Shown one piece after another: positions 52,973 to 59,191 of a stretch of 59,191 nucleotides of DNA. Within the stretch, counting starts at the first letter, position 1. The number at the start of each line of letters is the position of its first letter. This DNA is from Cytophagales bacterium (GTDB lineage Bacteria > Bacteroidota > Bacteroidia > Cytophagales > Microscillaceae): NCBI GenBank assembly GCA_013298075.1, contig JAAFJG010000025.1, positions 1 to 59,191 of the forward strand, in the 5' to 3' direction. The notes below the pieces were generated by a model. The model did not search any database and had not been told where the DNA came from. It was given only the letters and a program-made list of their open reading frames with translations. A program made the translations under genes and the position numbers.

Positions 52973-53464
52973 TTTTAGAGAACATCTAAAAATAAGTTAC
53001 CCAAGCGTTAAAAAATTTGTCTATTATTTTTTACATATAAATCGGAGGCGTTAACACCTCCGATTTATATGTATAACAGCAAACAAGATTTTTATTAGGG
53101 ATACTATTTTCTACCAGTCCTAAATAAAACTTTTCTTTCACATAATTTAATAAGGGATCTTCTAAAAAATATAATACCCGTTTAAAAGCGTTTCTTATCG
53201 GAAAAATTCCTTCAAGGTTTTTAAAACCTTGAAGGAATCGTACTCGATGGGTATATTATTTGCTACTTAGTCCCTAAATACTTTAACTTTTTTATTTGTT
53301 TATCGAGAATAATTTATAAATAAAAAAAAATGTTAAAAAAAATTATCTTAAAAGAAAACTTAAAATATCTTAAAAACTAACGCCACCAAAAGAAAGTAAT
53401 CTACCTAAAAAAGAACGTGGTTTAGTAATAATTTCTGCTTCGCCTGTCATTTCGGGAGAATTTT
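52973..53464. other. Repeat-rich spacer with two perfect palindromes and the HlyD remnant
   Basis: Gene-free except for the detached 3' end of the HlyD gene (53370-53464). It holds a 16-bp perfect stem (ACATATAAATCGGAGG, 53033-53072) and a 16-bp perfect stem with a 1-nt loop (ATTCCTTCAAGGTTTT, 53206-53238). The second is enclosed by outer complementary arms near 53171 and 53249. These look like REP-type palindromes. Confidence 0.65.
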
Positions 53465-54676
53465 TTATGATTTTATGATTTTATGATTGTCTGTTTTGAG
53501 TTTTTGGTATAAATCAACTTTTACTTGATACATACGTTTGTTTTCTTCTTTTGATTTTTCTTGTCCTATCAAAGTAATAGCAATTACTTTTCCTTTCAAT
53601 CGACCATATTCATGCGCAGGGAAATTATGCAAACGAATAAATACATCTTGCCCAACTTCTACTTTTCCTATGCCTTCGCTATTCATATTGACAAAACAAA
53701 TAAAATCAGTATCAGCAGGCAAAATCGCTAACACATCTTGCCCTTGTTTCATAAATTGCCCTTTTTTATCATAATTCATATACGATAACTGTCCCGAAAT
53801 AGGGGCAATCAATACATATTTTTTTTGCCAATTCGAGAAATCAATTTGTAAAGATGACCACGCACTCAATACATTTAAAACCAAAGTTTGTAGTTTTTCT
53901 TCTGCATTGAGCGGAATAGTTTGTAATTGATTTTCTAAATTAACGACTTGTAAATTATTTTGAAATAAACTACTTTCCGTACCTATGAGCGTTTTTTTGG
54001 CTTGCAAATACGATTTTTCCTTTTCAAATATTTCTTTGGTAGGAATAACACTTTGCACAAAAAGAATAGAATCGATACCAAAAGTTTGTGCTGAAAGTTT
54101 AGTTTCGTTTTTGGTTAGTTGATATTGTTTCTGAAGATTTTGAACAATATTTTTATAGGTATCGAGTTGTTTTTGTATTTGGGCAACGTCTTTCGAACTT
54201 CTTTGATTTTGTTGAAAATATAACAATTCTTTACACGATTTTTGCCAAGCCTGAAAAGACGATTGTAATTCTCCTAACCGAATTGCTTTGTTTTTATGCT
54301 GACTAAAATAAATATTTTTGATGCCAAATGTATCGGTTTTGACTTGCGTTATCAAAGATTGTATTGTCAAAAAATCGGCTTGATTGTCTAAATATGCCAA
54401 AGTATCGCCTATTTTTACGGATTGTTTGTCCTCTATCAAAAATAATAATCTACCTTCGCTTTCTGTACGCATACGAACAGGCGATTGCATAGTGCTGACG
54501 ATGGCATCACCTCGCAACACATCAGGATATTCTATCCAAATGCCTAAGGCTAACAATAATAGTAACAATAAAAGCAACAAACCTGAGCCTATTCTGATAA
54601 TAGACAAAGGAACACTGCTCATGACTTGGTCTAATTCATCGCTATGCAATCTAATATTTTCTTTCTGAACTTCCAT
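53465..54676 (-). CDS. HlyD-like membrane-fusion protein, C-terminally truncated by an 8-bp repeat
   Basis: A 403-residue adaptor of type I/peptide export: short cytosolic start, a Leu-rich membrane helix (about 26-47), biotinyl-lipoyl-like beta domain (~60-100), long coiled coil (~110-270), returning lipoyl half (KYVLIAPISGQLSYMN) and beta-barrel part (VGQDVFIRLHNFPAHEYGRLKGKVIAITLIG). The reading frame ends at LKTDNHKIIKS because of a tandem GATTTTAT repeat (53469-53484). Removing one 8-bp unit joins it to SPEMTGEAEIITKPRSFL and a stop at 53370, restoring a 432-residue protein. The normal HlyD end has that PEMTGEAEI pattern. The partner ABC transporter is not in the window. It diverges from a GG-leader peptide gene. 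Confidence 0.85.
   Translation of the reverse strand: MEVQKENIRLHSDELDQVMSSVPLSIIRIGSGLLLLLLLLLLALGIWIEYPDVLRGDAIVSTMQSPVRMRTESEGRLLFLIEDKQSVKIGDTLAYLDNQADFLTIQSLITQVKTDTFGIKNIYFSQHKNKAIRLGELQSSFQAWQKSCKELLYFQQNQRSSKDVAQIQKQLDTYKNIVQNLQKQYQLTKNETKLSAQTFGIDSILFVQSVIPTKEIFEKEKSYLQAKKTLIGTESSLFQNNLQVVNLENQLQTIPLNAEEKLQTLVLNVLSAWSSLQIDFSNWQKKYVLIAPISGQLSYMNYDKKGQFMKQGQDVLAILPADTDFICFVNMNSEGIGKVEVGQDVFIRLHNFPAHEYGRLKGKVIAITLIGQEKSKEENKRMYQVKVDLYQKLKTDNHKIIKS
53469..53484. repeat. 8-bp tandem repeat causing the HlyD frameshift
   Basis: Two exact units of GATTTTAT with partial units at both sides (53461-53468 TTTTTTAT; GATT after 53484). A change of one unit shifts the HlyD frame. Confidence 0.85.
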
Positions 54677-54771
54677 TTTTTATTTTATTTTTTATTTACA
54701 AATACTTTGAATGATTATTTTTTGTTGTATATTTGCAAATCATTTCGCAAAAGTAATATAAAAATTCATAA

Positions 54772-54869
54772 AAAACAAACAAAACCAACAATAATAAAAA
54801 ATAAAATGTTAAATTTATGTTAAATATCGTTAATTATTTGGGAAATTCAATTTTTTTTTTTTGATTTGC
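54772..54869 (+). repeat. Duplicated leader/promoter segment, copy 1
   Basis: A ~98-bp segment, nearly identical to 57688-57786, running from AAAACAAACAAAACC through a poly-T stretch to TTGATTTGC, directly upstream of the first GG-leader peptide gene. It ends in a TTGATTTG box similar to the Bacteroidota -7 element. Confidence 0.9.
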
Positions 54870-54911
54870 AGCGTAATAAAAATATTTATCAATTTTTAAA
54901 CTATTATTAAA

Positions 54912-55127
54912 ATGAGCGTATTACAAAAATTCGAAAAATTTGCTTTGACAAAAGAGCAAGGGAATGTAATTAAAGGTGGATCCTACACTTGTAAATATTC
55001 ACGTCATGGTGGAGGTAGTACACTACGTAACTATAGCAATGCAGATTATTCAGCTGCTGGAGGCTGCCCAAAACTTGATAGTTCTTGGAGCTGCTCGGGT
55101 TGTACTTTGATTCCAGAACAAGCTTAA
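54912..55127 (+). CDS. GG-leader peptide precursor 1 (RiPP/bacteriocin-like)
   Basis: A 71-residue peptide. The first 23 residues (MSVLQKFEKFALTKEQGNVI-KGG) form a double-glycine leader like those cleaved by C39-peptidase ABC exporters and known from Bacteroidota natural-product precursors. The core (residues 24-71) is rich in Gly, Ser and Tyr with cysteines at C27 and in GGCPKLD and SCSGC near the end, suitable for disulfides or modification. It diverges from the HlyD adaptor gene, shares its leader sequence with the peptide gene at 57835, and is followed by a 12-bp hairpin. It could be a bacteriocin, a signal peptide or a RiPP; activity is unknown. Confidence 0.85.
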   Translation: MSVLQKFEKFALTKEQGNVIKGGSYTCKYSRHGGGSTLRNYSNADYSAAGGCPKLDSSWSCSGCTLIPEQA

Positions 55128-55162
55128 AGAATAAAATTAGTAACACTAATTTAAAAATAAGA

Positions 55163-55200
55163 TACTAATCACACCTAAAATACTTTATGTGTGATTAGTA
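55163..55200. promoter_or_regulatory. Hairpin after peptide gene 1
   Basis: Perfect 12-bp stem TACTAATCACAC / GTGTGATTAGTA with a 14-nt loop and no U-tract, 35 bp after the peptide stop. It probably limits read-through and stabilises the peptide message. Confidence 0.7.
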
Positions 55201-55242
55201 CCTACCATTTACGGTTGCTTAAGAAAATCTTAATTTATTTTA

Positions 55243-56253
55243 ATGAAAAATACTATTCTCTTTTTAATTCTTACTTCTTTTTGTCCAGTTTTTTCACAGG
55301 ATGTCATAAGTTATTCTGATAATGGAAAAAAAAATGATTTTGTTGCTGATTATCAAATTAATCTTGCTATCTTTAGTCCTATTATAATAGAAAATTTAGA
55401 AATTAGTGAGATAGAAAAAAAATATATAGAAAAAAATATTCAGGACTTATGGGTACATATTTTACAAAATAATCATAAAAAATATGGCTACAAATATCAA
55501 GGTATAGAAAAAGATAGTAGTAAAATAACTTTAAAAACTTTGTATTTAAAAATAAAAATAATAGGGAATAAAAAAATTTACAATTCAAAAGATACAATCT
55601 CAAACATAAATATGGAAGTTATCTTGGTTGATGGACATAATTTTAAGTATTTATCAAATCACAAAAATAGAACAACTAATTTTCCACTCCAAAAATATCA
55701 AAAACAATTCTCTCAGAGAAATACGTTAGTAGAAAATATGTTACAAAATATTTTACCTATGTGTTCACCTAAATTACATAAAAAAGAGCTTATCATAAAT
55801 AAAAAAGATACAAATGTAATAGGACACTTAAATATTAAAGGCATACTTTTTTCAGCAACTCCAACTAATCATTATCCACCTCAAGAAAATTATAATGGTA
55901 CATACCAAAATCTTTTTTTCTTTATGCACAATAATTTTATTTTTACTCAAAAAAAAGTAAAAAACTTTGATTATTGGTGTCAATCACTTAATAAAAAAGA
56001 TAAAAATGGAGTATCTCAGGCTACTTGTTATTTAAGATTGAGGGTAGAAAAAGATAAACAAAATTATAAAATTATATTTGTAGTGGGTGGAACACTTGGT
56101 AATCAATCACAAAAATATGGCAATTTTTATAACCCTGCACCATTTGTGAAAGATGGTATTACTAAATTAGTTGATGCAGAAAGAATAAATAAAGGAGATT
56201 ATTTAGAATTTATTTATACAATGCAAGAATTTATCGAGCAAATGTCACAATGA
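55243..56253 (+). CDS. Secreted protein of the peptide cassette (unknown family)
   Basis: A 336-residue protein with a signal peptide (1-19, ending PVFSQ). I do not recognise a domain. It has an N-terminal beta/alpha part (ADYQINLAIFSPIIIENLEI), a helical and Lys-rich middle and a beta-rich end. The last ~20 residues (INKGDYLEFIYTMQEFIEQM) resemble the end of the next protein (FESGDYLEFNSKVFITLRQLL). Its stop codon overlaps the next start by 4 bp (ATGA), so the two are translationally coupled. A role in peptide maturation, immunity or localisation is inference. Confidence 0.7.
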   Translation: MKNTILFLILTSFCPVFSQDVISYSDNGKKNDFVADYQINLAIFSPIIIENLEISEIEKKYIEKNIQDLWVHILQNNHKKYGYKYQGIEKDSSKITLKTLYLKIKIIGNKKIYNSKDTISNINMEVILVDGHNFKYLSNHKNRTTNFPLQKYQKQFSQRNTLVENMLQNILPMCSPKLHKKELIINKKDTNVIGHLNIKGILFSATPTNHYPPQENYNGTYQNLFFFMHNNFIFTQKKVKNFDYWCQSLNKKDKNGVSQATCYLRLRVEKDKQNYKIIFVVGGTLGNQSQKYGNFYNPAPFVKDGITKLVDAERINKGDYLEFIYTMQEFIEQMSQ

Positions 56254-57149
56254 TTTACAAATTTATGAAATATTATAAACTTATACTATTTTTTTTTTTA
56301 CTTCCTATTCATTTATGCTTATTGGCTCAAAATGATATACAAAATTATAAAATAAAGGTTGCTTTTATACCTTTTAAATTTGAAAAAGGAAACGAATTTT
56401 CAGATAAACAAAAACAAGAGTATGAAGAATACTTTAATAAAACTATACCTTATATATTTGATTCACTACAAAAGTATAGTAAAGATATGGAATTTATAGG
56501 TAAAGTCGACTCTACCATACTACCACAATCTAATCTTTTATTATTACAACAAGGATTTAAACGAGAAAATGCCCAAAAATATGGTTTAGGTGACTCAATA
56601 ATTAATGTATTAACTCATTATAGAATAGATGGGTACACAAAACAGAAAGATAGAATGTTTAGCGATCTTGACTTTAAATTTGATAGTAAATTTATTTACG
56701 AAAACTTACAATATGTTTGTTTACATTTAACATCAGAAATTCCATATCTTAAACCTAATTTAGAAATAAAAATTAAAAACGTAAATTATGTGGTGAATAC
56801 TAAGAAACTAAAAGAAAAAAATAAATTAGAGAAAAATCTTAACTTTTTATTTGATAAAACACTATTTTCTTATAGAGTTCTTAATAAGACATTTTTATTA
56901 ACTTCAAAAGATGATAAAAAATTAATTGATTTAATTAAAGATAAAATGTTACTCAAAATTTCCTATCAAGAACAAGAGAATGATATTATATTTGAGATTA
57001 AACCTAAGAGCAAAAAATTTATTCCTATTGATATCAAAGGAAATATAATTAATACTTCTTTTAAGATAGATAAAAAGAGATTTGAAAGTGGAGATTACTT
57101 GGAATTTAATAGCAAAGTTTTTATCACATTACGACAATTATTAAAATAA
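56250..57149 (+). CDS. Secreted protein coupled to the preceding gene
   Basis: A 299-residue protein with a signal peptide; an internal ATG at 56265 (MKYYKLILFFFLLPIHLCLLAQ) is the more typical signal-peptide start. The mature N-terminus YKIKVAFIPFKFEKGNEFSDKQ has a strand pattern seen in TolB-N/CsgG-type periplasmic modules, and it parallels the previous protein, with which it also shares the C-terminal GDYLEF motif. The two may be distant paralogues. Downstream, the TlpA-like gene starts 3 bp beyond its stop codon, so the three genes form one operon. Confidence 0.7.
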   Translation: MIYKFMKYYKLILFFFLLPIHLCLLAQNDIQNYKIKVAFIPFKFEKGNEFSDKQKQEYEEYFNKTIPYIFDSLQKYSKDMEFIGKVDSTILPQSNLLLLQQGFKRENAQKYGLGDSIINVLTHYRIDGYTKQKDRMFSDLDFKFDSKFIYENLQYVCLHLTSEIPYLKPNLEIKIKNVNYVVNTKKLKEKNKLEKNLNFLFDKTLFSYRVLNKTFLLTSKDDKKLIDLIKDKMLLKISYQEQENDIIFEIKPKSKKFIPIDIKGNIINTSFKIDKKRFESGDYLEFNSKVFITLRQLLK

Positions 57150-57152
57150 AAT

Positions 57153-57650
57153 ATGAAAAATATCCAGATATCTATTTTTTTATGTTTTTTACCATTTATT
57201 TCATTTGCACAAATTAAAGTAGGCGATAAAATTCCGCATTTTTCAGTTATGACGCTAGATGACAAAGTTTATGATAGTGATAAAATTTTATATAATAATA
57301 AAGTAATAGTTTTAAATTTTTGGTTTCCTTCTTGTGCTCCATGCCTAGCGGAAATACCAGAATTAAATGAAGTAGTGGTTTATTTTGCAAAGAAAAGGAA
57401 AGAAATTATATTTTTAGCACCATCAGTTGAAGGTGTCAAAGAATATTTAAAAAAGTTTGTGGAAAAAAAGAAATTTACTTACAAAGTTATTAAAGATGGA
57501 CTTCCAATTGCTAATTTATTTGGCATCACAAGTTATCCAACAAATATCGTCATCAATAAAAAAGGTGAAATTACTTTTTTTGAAACAGGGTATAAAAGCA
57601 ATATAAAAGAAACTTTAATCAAAGAAATCGAAAAAAACTTGAAAGAATAA
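57153..57650 (+). CDS. TlpA/ResA-like thiol-disulfide oxidoreductase
   Basis: A 165-residue periplasmic thioredoxin-like protein: signal peptide (1-19, ending SFAQ), TlpA-type start IKVGDKIPHFSVMTLDDKVY, active site C61-A-P-C64 in NFWFPSCAPCLAEIPEL and cis-Pro in SYPTNIVI. It would reduce or rearrange disulfides in exported proteins. Placed among genes for cysteine-containing GG-leader peptides, it could set their disulfides or keep them reduced, by inference. It is third in an operon with two secreted proteins, 3 bp from the preceding stop. Confidence 0.88.
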   Translation: MKNIQISIFLCFLPFISFAQIKVGDKIPHFSVMTLDDKVYDSDKILYNNKVIVLNFWFPSCAPCLAEIPELNEVVVYFAKKRKEIIFLAPSVEGVKEYLKKFVEKKKFTYKVIKDGLPIANLFGITSYPTNIVINKKGEITFFETGYKSNIKETLIKEIEKNLKE

Positions 57651-57687
57651 TTGCTATTTCAATTCTTTTCATTTATATTTGCAGCAT

Positions 57688-57786
57688 AAAACAAACAAAA
57701 CCAACAATAATAAAAAATAAAATGTTAAATTTATGTTAAATATCGTTAATTATTTGGAAAATTCATTTTTTTTTTTTTTGATTTGC
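57688..57786 (+). repeat. Duplicated leader/promoter segment, copy 2
   Basis: A 99-bp near-identical copy of 54772-54869, upstream of the second GG-leader peptide gene; it differs by a few substitutions and small indels, mainly in the poly-T run. Confidence 0.9.
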
Positions 57787-57834
57787 GTTCAAATTAAAGA
57801 AAATATTTTTAAAACTTTAAAATCATTAAATAAA

Positions 57835-58053
57835 ATGAGTTTATTACAAAAATTTGAAAAATTCGCTCTGACAAAAGAGCAAGGTAATTCAGTTAAAGGT
57901 GGCGCATGGCAAAGATGTCGTAACTTGGAAGGGTCTTTAGTAGATGTTTGGTATCAACCTACTGGAACAAATGCAGGTAGATTTTTTGCTAAAGATAGGG
58001 GACAGTTTATTGATGTTGGTACTAGTGCTGATTTTTATAATTGTCAAAGCTAA
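57835..58053 (+). CDS. GG-leader peptide precursor 2 (RiPP/bacteriocin-like)
   Basis: A 72-residue peptide from the ATG at 57835; a longer in-frame extension reaches into the duplicated leader and is not a real start, because the first peptide shows no such extension. Leader MSLLQKFEKFALTKEQGNSV-KGG is nearly identical to precursor 1 (only residues 3, 19 and 20 differ), but the core is entirely different: AWQRCRNLEGSLVDVWYQPT, then TNAGRFFAKDRGQF and two cysteines (C28 and C70). Conserved leader with a free core is the rule for exported peptide families sharing one transporter. A 15-bp hairpin follows. Confidence 0.85.
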   Translation: MSLLQKFEKFALTKEQGNSVKGGAWQRCRNLEGSLVDVWYQPTGTNAGRFFAKDRGQFIDVGTSADFYNCQS

Positions 58054-58058
58054 TTTTT

Positions 58059-58109
58059 ATTGAACAAAAGATAGTTAAATAGAATATTAAAAAATATCTT
58101 TTGTTCAAT
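58059..58109. promoter_or_regulatory. Hairpin after peptide gene 2
   Basis: Perfect 15-bp stem ATTGAACAAAAGATA / TATCTTTTGTTCAAT with a 21-nt loop and no U-tract, 5 bp after the stop. It parallels the hairpin after peptide gene 1 but is unrelated in sequence. Confidence 0.75.
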
Positions 58110-58120
58110 ACCTTGGAAAC

Positions 58121-59068
58121 ATGCAATATTTATTATTATTCTTGATTATTTTTTTAATAAATACAGTATTTGCTCAAAATAAAGCAAATACTTGGGTTTT
58201 AGGTAATGGTCATATTATAAAATTTGATTCTATTGTTATTACTTCTCAAACTAAAAATATTGGTTTTGGAAGTAGCCCTAATGCAAGTATTTCAGATAAA
58301 AACGGCAACTTATTATTTTATACTGACGGAACAAGTATCATTACAAAGGAACATGAAATAATGAAAAATGGTACTGATTTATGGGGACATGGCTCAGTTA
58401 TTATTGTTCCTTATCCCCAAAAAGAAAATCTATTTTATGTATTTACAGTGAGTATGAATGATACTATCAAAAGTTATTTTGAACGTACTGATACTTTAAC
58501 TTTACAAAGAACAATAATGAGTACTCGAATAATTGATCTCAAAAATAGACCTGGGCAACATCAAGCGAAACTTTGTTATCATTTAGTAGATATGAATAAG
58601 AACAAAGGAAAAGGCGAGGTAGTTTCTAAAAATCATATTTTATATCAAGGCAAAGCAGGAGTTTTGGCAGATTTGACAGCTATAAAACATTATAATCAAA
58701 AAGATTTTTGGCTAATTTCTCATGCTTTTCCTAAAAATATTTTTAGAACTTATCTTATCAATGAAAAAGGATTAGATACTACCACAGTTATTTCCAAAAC
58801 AGGTGATTTATATCTTACGGAAAATTATTGGTATGGACCAGGTCTATACTCTTATTCCATGAATCATCTTAAATCTAGCCCTAATGGAAAAAAGATTTTA
58901 TTATTCAGTCAAATATCTACTTTTCAAATTTTTAATTTTGATAGTAAGATTGGAACTATAACATCTACAAATATCTACGACAAAAAGTATAAATACGGTT
59001 ACACATCAGTATTTTACACTGGTGAGTTTTCTCCTAATAGTCAATATTTTTACATACATAAAATTTAG
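58121..59068 (+). CDS. Secreted beta-propeller-like protein, probably 3'-truncated
   Basis: A 315-residue protein with a signal peptide (1-18, ending VFAQ). Repeats such as ANTWVLGNGHIIKFD, FGSSPNASISDKNGNLLFYTDGTSI, ENLFYVFTVS, LTAIKHYNQKDFWLISHAF and HLKSSPNGKKILLFSQIST match the beta-propeller start of large Bacteroidota surface proteins that usually continue to a type IX sorting domain. Here the frame ends in EFSPNSQYFYIHKI, in the middle of a propeller blade, and a terminator follows 22 bp later. No sorting signal is present. It is likely a shortened member of this family. Confidence 0.75.
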   Translation: MQYLLLFLIIFLINTVFAQNKANTWVLGNGHIIKFDSIVITSQTKNIGFGSSPNASISDKNGNLLFYTDGTSIITKEHEIMKNGTDLWGHGSVIIVPYPQKENLFYVFTVSMNDTIKSYFERTDTLTLQRTIMSTRIIDLKNRPGQHQAKLCYHLVDMNKNKGKGEVVSKNHILYQGKAGVLADLTAIKHYNQKDFWLISHAFPKNIFRTYLINEKGLDTTTVISKTGDLYLTENYWYGPGLYSYSMNHLKSSPNGKKILLFSQISTFQIFNFDSKIGTITSTNIYDKKYKYGYTSVFYTGEFSPNSQYFYIHKI

Positions 59069-59090
59069 ACTTTGGACAATATTTTAGCGT

Positions 59091-59120
59091 TGGTTTTCTT
59101 TCAAGAAAACCATTTTTTTA
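59091..59120 (+). terminator. Rho-independent terminator
   Basis: Stem GGTTTTCTT / AAGAAAACC with a 2-nt loop, followed by ATTTTTTTATTTTT, ending the peptide-cassette unit. Confidence 0.85.
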
Positions 59121-59191
59121 TTTTTCATTAAAGTTTGTCTAATCTCTATTCATTTTTTTGATTTTTTTCTACTTTTTTTTCTTTTTTGAGT

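Noticed and set aside
57733-57834. N-terminal extension of peptide precursor 2 into the duplicated leader
   Set aside because: The same leader before precursor 1 cannot be read through, and both leaders align from the ATGs at 54912 and 57835.
1-59191. tRNA, rRNA, transposase or integrase genes
   Set aside because: I looked on both strands and found no cloverleaf-type tRNA, rRNA segments or recombinase motifs.

Overview
The window is AT-rich DNA from a Bacteroidota bacterium, most likely a gliding-type Cytophagales relative. The evidence is a 2109-residue adhesin ending in a type B type IX secretion sorting domain, a PorP/SprF partner directly behind it, promoters of the TAnnTTTG type, almost no Shine-Dalgarno sequences, and families typical of that phylum (TolC, HlyD, CHAT-TPR, GG-leader peptides). 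I see no rRNA, tRNA, CRISPR array, transposase or integrase. 

Layout. 1-7.8 kb: a TolC-like efflux protein, an esterase, a STAS-like protein, a GNAT acetyltransferase, a YheT-like hydrolase, a small membrane protein and an orphan FtsX-type permease. Two inverted copies of a ~215-bp MITE-like repeat bracket three of these genes. 7.9-13.5 kb: a large TPR-CHAT protease-like protein facing a divergent sigma/anti-sigma pair, then a small HTH protein. 13.6-21.3 kb: a small secreted protein, the giant T9SS adhesin and PorP/SprF. 21.4-34.8 kb: a compact extracellular contractile injection system (eCIS) cluster with sheath, tube, a second tube-like protein with a Lys/Pro repeat tail, DUF5908, LysM baseplate protein, VgrG-like spike, PAAR tip, gp25, gpJ and a fibre-like protein, closed by a terminator. 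The AAA+ ATPase, tape measure and cap genes are not in the window. 35.4-42.4 kb: two tandem single-chain restriction-modification enzymes, nearly identical except for a central specificity segment. 42.5-52.7 kb: a secreted protein, a deoxyribosyltransferase-like enzyme, a transporter-HEAT-cNMP fusion, a YbjN-like protein, a DUF4157 (eCIS core domain) protein that is a probable eCIS cargo, a GH18-like membrane protein and an ATP-grasp-like protein. 52.7-59.2 kb: a repeat-rich spacer, an HlyD adaptor truncated by an 8-bp tandem repeat, and two parallel cassettes. Each cassette has a ~98-nt repeated leader, a short GG-leader peptide gene, a strong hairpin and secreted-protein genes, with a TlpA-like thioredoxin in the first.

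How they fit together. The adhesin and PorP form a T9SS substrate/translocon pair. The eCIS genes build a contractile particle, and the DUF4157 protein 13 kb away could be loaded in it. The R-M pair makes this part of the window look like an accessory/defence region. The last 6 kb looks like a peptide-export (RiPP or bacteriocin-like) locus with duplicated precursor cassettes, in which the exporter adaptor may be switched on and off by repeat slippage. The paired peptide cassettes plus the slippable HlyD are the best candidate for something undescribed.
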